Source of the DNA: Rhinopomastus cyanomelas
Taxonomy: Eukaryota > Chordata > Aves > Bucerotiformes > Rhinopomastidae
Direction: 5' to 3'
Length of the DNA stretch: 64,000 nt
Assembly: GCA_013400115.1 (NCBI GenBank)
Contig: VXBP01005044.1
Span: forward strand, 18,623 to 82,622
In this document: one piece after another, positions 1 to 12,600 of the stretch
How positions within the stretch are numbered: position 1 is the first letter of the stretch
Layout of the letters: each line of letters begins with the position of its first letter
Made by a program: the position numbers and the translations under genes
Notes under the pieces: generated by a model
What the model was told of the DNA's origin: nothing
The model's database searches: none
The model's input: the letters and a program-made list of their open reading frames with translations, nothing else

Positions 1-579
1 TTCCCCAACTGCCTCCTCAATAGCAACAGTTCCATGTTCTTCAGGAACCTCTGAGGCAGGAAAAGTGTTTCTCTCTGAAGGCGCAAAAGCACGCTGGCCG
101 CTGCGCTGACTCTGCTTTCTCACAGTCTGGTAGCTCCTGTCCCCACTTCTTGAGGACATCCTCCTCCTTGGCCCTGTGTGGAGGCTGTGTGCCTCAGCAC
201 TGCTGGGCATATTGCTTGGCTCGTGCCTCAGACAGGAGGGCCTCTTCTTTGGGGACACTGGTGCCTTCTCCCCATCCTCTCTGATGGCAGAGACTCTCCT
301 CTGCAGGAGTGGTTCCATGTAGTGCAGGAAGGACAGGTCTCCCTCTGCCTCCCCTGCTGTGGCCACCTTGCTGAGTGCCAGCAGGGAGTTCTGGACAGGC
401 TTGAGAACAAACTGGGACAGCTCTTGGGCCACCTGAGAGCAGTCCCCATTGTCCAAGCCGCCTTTAGGACTGCCACGCTGGTTCCCAGGAGGCACCCAGC
501 AGCACTGCCATATGCAAGAAGAGGAGTGCTGCACCAGGTGACCTCTGCCACCTTCTCCTGCCTCCGAGGTTCCTGCAGA
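1..579 (-). CDS. unidentified open frame, partial, runs off window start
   Basis: A stop-free frame of about 193 codons extends from just after a TGA at 582-580 to base 1 and continues past the window edge. It begins around TSEAGEGGRGHLV and includes SQVAQELSQFVLKPVQNSLL, FLHYMEPLLQRRVSAIRED and a Ser/Arg-rich tail. An acceptor-like CTGCAG lies at the upstream end. Another frame on the same strand, just upstream (about 590-683), encodes a hydrophobic Trp/Phe/Leu segment that could be a membrane helix or simply a pyrimidine tract. I do not recognise the protein. The amino-acid composition looks coding (KKRP, RRRMSSRSG), but chance cannot be excluded in a GC-rich stretch. Orientation is the same as RNF17, so it is not the tail-to-tail neighbour CENPJ expected from mammalian gene order. 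Confidence 0.35.
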
Positions 580-3300
580 TCACGGAACCCCTGCTGTGGA
601 GGAGGCAGTGGAAAGAGGAGGAGCCACACGAAGATGATGAAGTACCAGAAATAGAGCAGGGGAGAGAGGAGAAGCTGAGGCACCAGAGAGAGGAGCCTGA
701 CAGAAGTCTGTGTTTTTACTACTAGTTTACTGAACTAACAACTACTAAGCAAAATAACACAGAAATTTGCTGGTGTAGGCAAGAGATCCTACAAAAAGGA
801 GCTCAGTGTAAGCTGAAGATGACAGAAAATGGTTGAGTAGTATCTAACAACCAAGGAGAAGCTGTAGATAGTGTTTAGAGATATTATTTTCCTTTCTCCC
901 TCCCAACATGGTTCCAACTGGAGAAACCCATGCCGTGGAGAGTAAGCACCGAGGATTTCAGCAAGATTGATACCCAGGTCACGTGTGCGTTCTGAGGGGC
1001 GTGAAGAACTATTTCCCCCTGCACATTCAGGCCCATCTCCTGAACACGAGGCATCATCTGCTCTGCACTCTGGAGCAAAGCTAAACAATGGATGACTACC
1101 TCGTAGGTACAGATGTTCTTGTGTGTATCACAGTTGTCGGTGGGATCATACTGTTCGAAGTGTGCTGTTGAGGGGGGCCCTTGTGCCCCACTCTGTCGCT
1201 GACTTCCCCCCCCCCCAAGTACGACAATGGCCCAGAAAATAAAACCTCTATCCTCTCTCTCTCCTCAGAATCGGTATGTGCACTGGTGTTGGCACGCCTT
1301 CCTCCTATTCCAGAAGAACCTGTATCAGGGTGGGGACCCTATTGACACCAGTGTTAACACCTCTCATTCCAGATCCTCCTTACCCCCTCTATCAGCGTGT
1401 CAGTGCCTTTTCCATTCAAGGGAAACCCTCCACCTCCCCTAGCAACATGAGCATCAGTACCCTTCTCTTCCAAAAGAATCCCTAGCATGGGTGGGACCCC
1501 CTACCTCCTCTCCTAGTAAAAACTCATCATCCCTTCCCACTCCTGGTGGAGAATACCCCACCCCTCCCTCTCTCTCCTGATACCCTTCGGCTTTTGGTTG
1601 AAAGTTATTACTGATATATTTTTGTTAAGAACTAAAATTGTTAAGTTGCATTTCTGATTATTGTTGAAATCGCCCAATAAGCAGCTGTGGACCTGTACAT
1701 CAAGAAGTGTGAAAGGACCCATCACTGTGCCCATCCCGTGAAGCCCAGGAGATCCTAGAGGAGGCAGCCAGCTGCAGACACCTCACCTCTTCCCATGAAG
1801 GGTAAGCGCAGGCCGTGCCACAGCCCGGAAGGCACAGAATGGGCCCACAAGCAGGGCTGCAGCTGCCACGTTGGAACAGGACAGGAACGAGGGCCCAAGG
1901 AGAAATTGGAGCAAAGTGGCATTAAAAAATTCTAAAATGACAATGAGTAATATTGGATAAAAAACATTTTCAAGAATATTAATTGTAGAACAGAAAGGGG
2001 GAGATGCGGAGACCTCAGAAAGCTGGTCAATACTGTTTAGTGAGTCTGAAGAGACTGTTGGAAAAGGTGAAGAGAACTGTGTGCAGAGTTTTACAAAAAG
2101 GGAAGCAGGGGCACAAATGGGCTGGCAAACAACATGTTTTGGCATGAGCCAAAAGTATGGTTTTAGCAAATGTAACACTACATGATCATGCTGCAAGCAT
2201 GTTAAGATGAGATAGGGAACAAACCACTGAGCTAGCTGTTTCTAAAGTGAATTCCAACAGCCTTGGTAATGCCCAAATGTGGTGCACACCAAAGTGATTG
2301 GTTGTGGATCAGTCTGAAAATTGCTAGTGAATAATATACATTATATAAACCTCACTTTTTTGTTGCATAAAGAGCTTCTGATGCCATCACCATCAGTTGT
2401 CTCCACCTCATCTAATCCCAAGAGGGCTCCCTCACCGGTTGCAGTCACAGGACAAATCAAAGTGCGGAGAAACCAACACAGTTTAACACCACTAATCAAC
2501 ACAAGTAGTTTAACATCAGTAACAAGACAGAGACAAGCGTTGTTTCCTGAATGTACGTTTCCCTCCGCCATCCCCTCCCATCCCCAGCTCTGACACCACC
2601 TTCCCGCTGCAGCAGGGGGAGAGGGGATGGGGATGAGCTTGCTCAGTCCTTCCTCCTCAGAGAAACACCCCACAAACCAGTCCAAGTCCTTCCTTCCCAC
2701 AGCACAGGTCCTCCCACTGCTGTGGGAGTGTCCCAAGGGTTGCATTTCCACCTGAGCCAAACTGCTCCAGCAAGAGCCTCTTTATAAAATCTGTAGTCTC
2801 AGGGGTAAGGAGGAGGTACAAGGACACCCAACCCCAACATCAAGCTTATAACAAAACAAAAGCCACTGCAGCACCACAAATATGGACCCTAATAGGAGGA
2901 ACTGCCCCCCACCCCCATATCTACCCACTTTGATACCAAAGAAGTCAGTCAAAGATGCTTGAAACAAGCAACATTGCAACGAAACCAGAACCTTTCAACA
3001 CCACACTAGAAAAAGTGAGCCCAGCATCAGCTGCTCCTGTCTTCCCTGCTGAGCACTTTAACACCAGCTGCTCTTAGGGAAAGGAGAGAACACAACAGAA
3101 AACTTAACCCTCTAAGGTCAGGAAACTGAGATGCAAAGACAGTGCAACTTCAGCACTACAGGGATCATCATGTGGAACCACCAATTCCAAGAGTGCTTAG
3201 TAAATGGGAAGGAAAACTACCCCAAGTATAGAGTTGTCCAACAGCTGTGAACCCCAAAGTTTCCAGTATTCTTTACAAGGATAACTGGTACCGCAAAGCT
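580..3300. other. intergenic/3' flank of RNF17, no gene recognised
   Basis: AT-rich to neutral DNA with only short overlapping frames. It includes a C-run at about 1,207-1,217 and a purine stretch at 1,992-2,003 that resembles a retroviral polypurine tract, but no flanking LTR or gene could be confirmed. The 3' UTR of RNF17 probably ends within the upper part. Confidence 0.5.
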
Positions 3301-3516
3301 TTTCATCTGAACCATCCCAGGCCTGACTAGATGCGTTGACAACCAGAAGTGATCCGAGAAGAACTGGCAGGGGACATTAAATGCTGGAAAAAAAAAAAGA
3401 AATCAGTGTTGATTGTTTAGGCAGACACCTAGTCTTTGCTCAGAACCTCTGAGCTCAGTCCCTGGCATGGTTATGAGGGTTATGAGTCTGCAGTTCCTGA
3501 TCACAGTACTTACAGG

Positions 3517-3615
3517 TTACTCATCCAAAACTGCAAGTCCCTTTTCTATCAGCTTCTGATGAACCAGGGTTTTGTCAGCTTCACACAAGGAAATAGTGAC
3601 CTCTGGTGAAAGAGC
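3517..3615 (-). CDS. RNF17: RNF17 last coding exon and stop
   Basis: Encodes ALSPEVTISLCEADKTLVHQ and ends KGLAVLDE followed by TAA at 3,519-3,517, matching the length and end of mammalian RNF17. The 3' UTR continues to lower coordinates; I see no clear AATAAA on this strand down to about 2,300. Confidence 0.92.
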   Translation of the reverse strand, partial: ALSPEVTISLCEADKTLVHQKLIEKGLAVLDE

Positions 3616-6600
3616 CTGAGAACAACAAGTTGACAGTTTTGACAAGAGCAGACTGAATTCTCAGGCCAATGAACAGCACTAGTTCTTTTAGCTGCTACAG
3701 TCACTGCCTAAATGGAACTGTAACTGTCCAAAGGATTAGTCTGGCTCTTCAGTAACAGAAATTCGACTTAAAGTAACAGGAGTGGTCAGAAACTTGGGTT
3801 TGCAGGGTTAAGCCATGGGATCCTCTCTTTCCATTATGTTCCCTCCTCTCAATTTTCAACTGGTAGAGTTCACAGTAAAACAAGTCTCAAGCACTCAAGA
3901 GCCCTAGAAAGAATTTTAGGCTGAACAAGACTGAGGAGAAAAGAAAATGTTTCTCACTAGTATGGAAGCTGAGAGCTCCTTTCCTTCAACACACTCCACC
4001 ATAGCCCACAGGGCTTCCATACTCCACTCAGGGGAATAAGGAATCCTTTCCATGTTCTCATCATATGGAGCCGGTTTAATTCCAGCCAGCAGAGCTCGCA
4101 CTGCTCGAATGGGATACTTCAGCAGGCAGCAGGGCATGGGACGCACCCTAAGACAACACAGCACAAGTGTTAGTCTCCAACAACTCACCTCCCAGGCTAT
4201 ACTGGGAGTGTGGATGTTAAGGATAAGCTTAATGGTTCCTACAGGAGGCTGCCAGTGTAGAAACTAGGGCCAGAATCCCCACTCTGCACTAATGCCCCAG
4301 TGTTAGGCTGAACAGTTCTGTCAGGGGGTTTGGACCCTCTGACAATCCCAAAATAAAACCACCCCCACCCAGCTCTCTCTCCTATAACCCTACAACAGTC
4401 CATGAAGCTTGGCATCTGTTCCAATCCCCATTCTGCCTCAAACAAGCTCAATAACAAACTTCAGGAGTGAAAATGCAGACACACTTAGGGAACCCTCAAC
4501 ATCTGGAGTGTTTGAGATGCAGGTGACTTGTGTGTGCAGCACAGGAGCTGTTGCTAGACTAGACCAGAACAACCATTTCACAGATTTGGGGCTCACAGGT
4601 TACCCTGAACAAACCTTCTCTTGTACTAGCAGGTGTCTCAGAGCACCCTAAGAAATAGAAGCAGCAACACAACCCCATTCCCTGAAGACAGCAATTACTT
4701 AACCAGCCACCCCCACCGACACTTAACACATTTGTTTTAGTGATTTACCTGGTTTCTGGGACAACAAAGTAAGTACCATAGTCTACAAACTGAACTAGGA
4801 TCTTCACTGGGTTGATCTGATGAACAGAGAGGAGCTTCCCTCTGTGCCACAAACCATCCTGGTACTCCACCAGGCATGGCATTTCTGGAAAAGAAACCAC
4901 AAACCACCTCAAAACATCCTCCTGGCACAGCAAAAGCTACCTGAACTGGCAAATCCATCTAACTTCCTGAGCTAGATGAAAGCCTGCCTACACTAACTCG
5001 TTCAACTATGCATGTTCTTTGCATCCCCTCCAGTTCTCTCTGAACCCCAAATCACAGCTATTATTGTGCAATTCATGTCTCTCCCTCACACTGAAAATGA
5101 GGAAGGCTAACAGAAGTCCTGGGTAAAGACTGACTCAGACAGTTTAAATTTAGCCTTCTCAGCTTTGACTCTACATGACAAGGCAGATGGTCCCCAAAAC
5201 CTCAGCCAGAATTTTACCTGCTGGGAGAACCAAGAGCCATCAAGAACTGGTTTCTTCACTGGAGTTTCAAACCCAAAGTAAAGCAATGCTATTTAGGTAA
5301 TTTCACTTTTTACATGATTTTCTGTTCAGAACTTGAGTCTTTTCAATACTCAACTGCAAGATTTTCACAGCTTCAGGGATGATGTCCTTCAGTGTCCAGC
5401 TTTAATGCTGCCACATGCAATCTGAACTCACTCCACTTGTTTTAACAAGCACAAGTCTGAGCTCTCTCCCTCTTTTGCCAGTGGACAAGCCAGAATGACA
5501 GACAAGCCTTAATTCCAGAAGTAGAAGGATACTAGTGCAGTTTACCAGGATTACAGTGCAGAATCACTCCTTACTCTCCACAAGTTTTACTGAAGCATTT
5601 ACAAAAATACAGAAGCACTCCCCTTCTCCAAAAGGACTTGTAAGCTTTCTGTACCTCCACATGGAGCAACTGGGAAAATAAACACACAATGTACCTGCAT
5701 GGAAGTAGGTGAGAGGAGGGAGATACCCCACAATCTTATTGCACCACCTCAGGGCTTCGTCAAGGCCCTCCAACTGGCAGCTGGAATCTGTCTCTGCAGC
5801 AGATCCCTGCATGAGGTTCTTAGGGCTGAAGCAAATATAAACCTACTCGGAGAAAAAGCTCCTGTCAGCACTTCTGCAGACAACTGAGAACCTTCATGTT
5901 CCAAAAATGATCTGAGCTTTTCAGGTGACTTCAAAAAGGTCAAACCCATCCTTGCTCCTGTTTGCCTCTTTATGAAGAATTTCACACTGACCCTATTTTA
6001 TTTCCAAAAGGTCTCCTACACAAGCCAAAGTCTGCCCTCTGCAAGTCCAAGGCTGCAGTTCCGCTGATGCCCTGCCACACTTCAGGAATCAAACCTTCCT
6101 CAGCAGTGTCAGCAATTTCCATACACTCTAGGAAGATCCCAGACTGTCTCCTTTCTGCTGCATTTTATTCCATCAGACATCTAAGCTCAAAGTTCCCCAT
6201 AAGAACAAGTGCTATCGCTGCAAGACTTCACCCAGCTTCTTACACAATTTCTCATCTCCCCTTCATCCTAGCTGGGTTGGTCTGTAATAGACTCCAGTCA
6301 TGCTGTCAGCCTTGTAGACCCCTTCCCCTTGATTCCTACCCATAAACACTCATCCCTATCACTGCCATTGTCAAGCTCTAGACACTCAACAACAGGGCTG
6401 TCCCAACTGGCCTGTTCTTCCTGGCCCAACCCTTCTCAATCGGTTAGCCACTGCACTAGTTCAGCATTTCTTTCCTGTCCCTAACTGACAAAGGATTTCA
6501 AGTCCATTCAAACAGTTCTACTGCACCACACCCTCCATCAACAACTCAGTAGCATTTCACAACCTTCCTGAAGCTTTGTTGTGTGATCTGGAATTGTTAG

Positions 6601-9600
6601 CCATGATTTCCTTTTGAATAGCAGGACAGGACTACAACATCTCCTGTCTGCAACAGTGATGGGATGTGTTTGCAAAACTCACCTCCCTGGGGGTCACCAA
6701 ATGGGTAACTGTGACAGGAAAAGGATCTCCTGGAACAGGAAGGGATGGCAACACATATGAAGGCAGAACAGGAGCATCTCCTTCAAGTAGTTCCTGGACC
6801 AAGAAATGCATCAGTCAGGCATCAGATTCAGTAACAAAATGGAAACTAGCTTTGGTCTGACTTCTGGGTCTGAGCAGTCTGTGGCCTGTCCTAGGTGATG
6901 GTGCTCTGGCAACAGATGCTATCCAGAGGGCTGTTCCAACCCCTAGCATTTTGTGACTAACAAATCTTTTTGATGTTGGAATAACACACACACACACACA
7001 CACACACATCTCACCAGCTCGGCAAGAACCTCAGAGCCTTCAGCGACGCAGTACTTCTGATAGACCATGAAGGAAGACAGCGACATCCCACCAAAATACA
7101 GCCTGATGGACACCTTGCCCCACGGGTTACGTGGTAACTTCTGCTCACACAAGACAGAAGGAGATTGTTACAGCAAATGTGACACCAGTCAGTGACACAA
7201 AGGGAGTATTCTCTGTCTCTGGAATGGCAGCACTGACTGCTCCATCTAACACCCAAACACTAGCTCACGTTTGAACACTCAGCAATAAACCCTGACACTT
7301 CATAATTAGAAATTAAAGTAACAGCAGCTTTCCAGCCAATACAGATACAACATTAAGTCATTCATTTAAGCATGGCCACATCTCCTTAGGCCTGACTTTA
7401 GCCACTTCACCCTCAGAGCAATGTATGCTGTTGGTGGGGCACACTGCCTGTCAGAGTGACAATGCCAACAGAGCCAGAGCCCAGTAACACCTCTACAGGA
7501 CACATTTACACCTTATTTTAGTTTTTGAGGCCTAAGTCAGCAAAGACAGCACTCGAGTTTGGGATTTTCTCTTGTCCAATAAGTACATTCACTACTGTAC
7601 CTCAACCTATTGTTCTTAATGCAAGGAAGAGAATCAAAAGCCTCTTTCCAACAAGAAATAAAAAGTACCTGAATGTGTATTTCAACCTCTTCATTGATCA
7701 GCAGCTCTTGAAGACAACTCACCGCATCCTGCTGCCAAACCTTTCCAACCTGGTAAGAAGCAAGAAAACCCCCCACATTAAGCAGGTGCCAAGAACAATT
7801 ACTATTCTTAAACACAACTCATCTTTATTACTTCAGGGGAGAGCTTGCTTCCTACTCAGCATTACAGAAATGCTCCTGTAGGACTTGACGACTTACAATT
7901 TACTGGCCATCTGGTGTTAAGAAATCCAGATGTTACCTGTAGCTGCTACTGCACATCAGCTCACCACTTCAGAGTATCATCCTGCCAACTGCCATGTCTT
8001 CTGTCACCAAGATTTAGCTCTAGTGGCAGCTGCTTCTGACTAGCATTCACATCACAGAGCACCGGAGCAGTTTCTGATAAAGGGCTGCCTTGCTTCAATG
8101 ATCCTCATCAGCTACTGCTGGGATCCTCAGGCAAGAAAAGATACCAGCAGTAGTCTCAGCCTGAGTAACTGCTTACTGAATTGGTGTCACGTTTACCACT
8201 ACTTACCGGTACTATCCCGTAGAGCTGACAGTGAATGCAAAAGGGAGGAACACCAGTATACAGAGTAGTTGGATACAGGTGACACTGAGGAATCAGCTCT
8301 CTGAAACCCCAGTCTATGTATTGTACCTGTAAAAAAAAAGACAAGTGCTCAGATAATTCAGTCTAGTTCAACAAGAGAAAGTTCTCGTACAGCATTTGCT
8401 TTGCTAGGGGGAAGAACAGTGAGTCTGCACTAAGTGGAGATGAAAAGAATCAGAAAGCTTGTAGGGCATATTAAAGTTCTTTCTGAATGTGTCTTGCAAG
8501 AGATCCAACCTTCTGTGTAATGGTCTACAGAAGGTTGAAGGTGAAACAGTGTCAGACTTGCACATCTCCATACAGAAAAGATGAGCAGACCCAAGAGTTT
8601 AGCTGAGCTTAACAGCTAATCAGAAAAGCAGCTCCCTCCCTGTGCAGCAGGAACAAACCAGAGCAACCACACAGCCATCGGTTTTAAGGGGGGGACAGCA
8701 TGGGCGAAGCTGAACTTCAGTATTTTCAAAGCATTCCAACAACAAAAGCAGTAAAACCCTAACATAGGATCACTTAAAGGTCATCAAAGGTAGTGTTTTA
8801 CTTCATTTACCATCACCACAAAAACTACAGAACAGTGACAAATGAAGGAGGCAGGCACAATCACTAAAATAAACATCAAACCCAAGACATAGCAGTACAA
8901 GCATCTGGATAGTCAGGTCAGCCAAACAAAAAAGGGTGAAATCAACTTACTCCACAGAATTAGATAATCAGTGCTTTCCCCCACCCTGTTTTATTTTAAC
9001 ATGTAGGTGCACATGTCCAGGCACTGCCCCCACAGCCCTCCTCACAACCACACATGCCTACCTGGACAGCACTGCCACCAACTCCTGTCACTTTCCCTCG
9101 ATACCACATGGTATCTGATCCTCTCACTATGCAAGCCTCTCCCTTCTTCCAGTGGTAAGTTTCCAGGAGACCCAGGCAGTTGAAGAAGCTACTTTGTATG
9201 TCCATCATCAATTTGTTTAATGGAATTTCTGGGGAGAGAAAAAACAGAAAGCCTAATCAATCTACTGCTAGTGCACATTATTTCAGTCCCCAACACCCAG
9301 CAGATTCATATGAAAACATCTATTAACATAAAATACACCTGTTCCTCCAAAAAGGGTTTTCCAGCACTGACAAAACAGTGTCCAAACATAGCTCAAGCAA
9401 ACCAGTTACTGCTTAGAAAGAAAAGGGCATTTCCAGTTCTGCTGTCATTAGCAGTTCCAGATTCTTGTCTCCACGGGGAGGATATGTAACCTGCAACTGA
9501 CCCCTCAGCAGCACTAACAGAGGAGCTCCTCCATGAGCAAGACAATGTATTCCCAGAGACAACAGGAGGACACCGAAGCAACACAAAACAGATGTTCAGA

Positions 9601-12600
9601 AGATCCTCTTCTGCTGTTGGTGAAGGCAGACTTTTGGAACCTAGAAGACCAGGCTTGGGTTGTACTAACTCAAGGTGTTTCTAGTCTGTGCTGACCTGGA
9701 CAGCTAAAAGACACTGCATCCTCCCAAGGGTCAGCATCCTACAAGCCAGGACATCCTGGCAATCAAGGCTCAAAGACAGTATCAATCAAGATGCTCTCAA
9801 CCAGGGAACTCAAGGTCTGGGCATCCCCTAGTTGACCTCTTGTTATCTGCTCACTGTTAACACTAAAAATCACACTCACAGGTCAAACAGACCCTGAGCC
9901 AGGTTAAACACCTCTCTCCTGAACACAGTGCAAAGCAAGCACTTTAAGTGAAGAACTAGTCATTAGCTTTAGCACTGAAGCTGCAATCACCAGCACAAGT
10001 GTGCCGAGTAATATATTCATTATACTCATTTGCACTGTGTAAGTGACTGCCTTCTTAACTTGGGGAAATGAGCACCCAGCTCCCAGCTTGGCACAAACCT
10101 GCCATTAGGGAATCCCTCAGCTCTGGGTGTGAACTGGTGCTTGTCTGCTGGTAGAAAGAACCCAGGGTTTGGGATAACACTGTGGGTAACAATCTACAGC
10201 AACAGCTCCAAGAAAAAGACATCCCTGGGCAAGGGGGGCTGCTCTACTCTGAATGTTTAAGTTCATGGTATTTTCTTATTGTTCAGAAACACAAGGAGAA
10301 GGGTAAGTGTTTGCACAAGGAACACTCTTAGAATGGCACTGAAGATCACTCTTGCACCTGTCAAGGTGACAATGTTCCTCTTCCCAACAGCACAAGCAGA
10401 AAATAAAATGTCTTTTCTGAGCCAACAGAAATCTATCAGAGAGTGAGCCTGTGGAAACTGAGCTCAGGTTAAAAGGGATTCATCAGTCATGGACAAACAG
10501 ATCTGCTTCTGTCATCTTACCAAATGATTTTGGTATCACGTAAATTGTTCCGTCATGCTCCACCCAGCTTACTACAGCCTGAAAAATTCTCTCTTGTGGT
10601 AGTACGGCTGGTTTGTATATTTGTTTGTAGACTTCATCCATTCCTAGAAGCACTGGCTTGTTTACTGGGCACAAATCCTGCTTGCTGTCTGTGTCAGTGA
10701 CAACCTCCTTCGAAGCAGCGCTGTTCCTTGCACAGACACTTTCTGAATCACAACCATCCAGTTGGGGGTTCTCTTGCTCTGAAGGTACTTCAAGACCTTT
10801 CTTGGACACTGGGCAAGTCACATCAGCTCGATCAGTTCTAACAGATTGAAATGGGCAGCAATGTATTAACACAAGGAGCTTGGAAAGTGCAAAAGAATAA
10901 GTAAAACCCCAAACACTAGGGTGGGAAACGCATGTTAAAACATGGCAAACTTCTTATCCACCAGCTTAAAGAGAAGTGAAACACAGTGACAGACTCATCC
11001 ACACTGTGAGAAGTTAATACGCAAAATCAAAACTCTACTGTCCTCTACACTGTGTGCAGCAGAGTTCTGAGTTCTCAGATGAGGATAATAAGTGATTTTA
11101 AGAGTCTGAAAGAAGAGAGAGAGGCATCCAAACCTGTTCCTAAGTGCCAAACCCTTCTGAACCAGGTGTTCTGAAACATCCCTCAGTTTTCCCATTTCAT
11201 CTCTGCAAAGAATTTTCACAGGCACCGCACCAGCCCCATCACTCTCCTGGAAGGAACAAGAGGGGTGGATGACACAACAGCTTCCCCTGAGCTACAGGCA
11301 GACTCTTCCTTTAACTGGTACTGGCTGTCACCAAACAACCAGCACCCACAGCAGAAGACAAACTTTTAAGCCACATCACAGTCCCCATAATTTCACCACC
11401 AGACCTAAACACAGTGTTATAACCCACCAGCAGCATCAAACCTTCCTTCTTCCCTCAGCTGTTATAGTTCACTGCCAAACCCTCCTCCTCCTGCAAGCAG
11501 GAGCTTCCAACTCACTCAGAAGAGCCTTTGCTCAGGAACTTTTCTTTCCAGACATGCTGCAAAACCTCACTGGTAGCTGCCAACAAACACTGGACAAATC
11601 AAACCCATAAAAACCCTGAATTATTGTAGCACTGGAAGAAACCAATGACAGAGGATTTCAGCACAGAGCTCATCCTTCCAGTTACTTAGAACCAACACCC
11701 TAGAGCTGCTGAAATCCCTCTCACTAACATCACAAGCATCTTGATCATCTGTCCATACAAAGTTGTTCGCAATCCAGCAATCCCAGAGATCACAGAGCAT
11801 TAGGGACTGGAAGCGACCTCGAAAGATCATCCAAGTCCAATCCCCCTGCTACAGCAGGGTCCCCTACATCAGATCACACAGGAACATGTGAAGGTGGGTT
11901 TTAAGTATCTCCACAGAAGGAGACTCCATAATGCCTCTGGGCAGCCTGTTCCAGTGCTCTGTCACCTTCACTTGCAACAAAGTTCCTTCTCATATTGATG
12001 TGGAACCTCCTATGCTCCAGCTGACACCCACTGCCCCTTGTACCATCATTAGATGACACATCTGTAAATATTATTCTTCAATAGACGAACTAAGAACTGT
12101 TCTTTCCACACTGGGTAACTGAACTGCTCCAATGAATAATGAAAATATAGCAGAAAAAACAAAAAGTACACCTTTTCCCCCACAGCAAACAGTATAAGCA
12201 AGTTCCACTAGTGATTCTACTGAAAACAAACCACACAGAAATTAAAACAATTTAAATTAACAATGACAGATGCTACAAGCACTGCTGCTTCACATTACAA
12301 ACCTGGACAATCACTGTGGCTTGTGCGCCAGACAGGTAATCAGATAAATATTCACACACTGTTGCTGTCCACTGTGCACTCTCACCTGTTGGTCTAACAC
12401 AGAACAAATCATGATTAGGACTGGAGTCCTAGATTATCTGAGAGACTGAATCCTGAGCTCAAGCAAAAACCCCTTTCCTTTACTGAGATCTGCTTTTGAA
12501 ACTGCCTGCACTATCCTCAGGAGAAGACAATTTCCATTACAGTCAACAGTAAAAAAAGTAGGTATTTCTGGATATGACAGAAGAAATTCAAAACTATAAC

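Noticed and set aside
178..654. 158-codon plus-strand frame
   Set aside because: Antisense shadow of the minus-strand frame at 1-579; a Cys/Arg-rich composition typical of a complement frame.
1990..2010. Polypurine tract like that before a retroviral 3' LTR
   Set aside because: No paired LTR, primer-binding site or recognisable retroviral frame nearby; too little to call an endogenous retrovirus.
2321..2593. 90-codon plus-strand frame with a coding-like middle part
   Set aside because: No recognised similarity, and the opposite strand is open over the same span; could be chance.
1..3300. Search for CENPJ 3' exons on the plus strand
   Set aside because: Expected from mammalian gene order, but no G-box/TCP10-type exon was seen.
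5962..6345. 127-codon plus-strand frame
   Set aside because: Lies in an RNF17 intron, antisense, and looks like an old interspersed repeat; no protein recognised.
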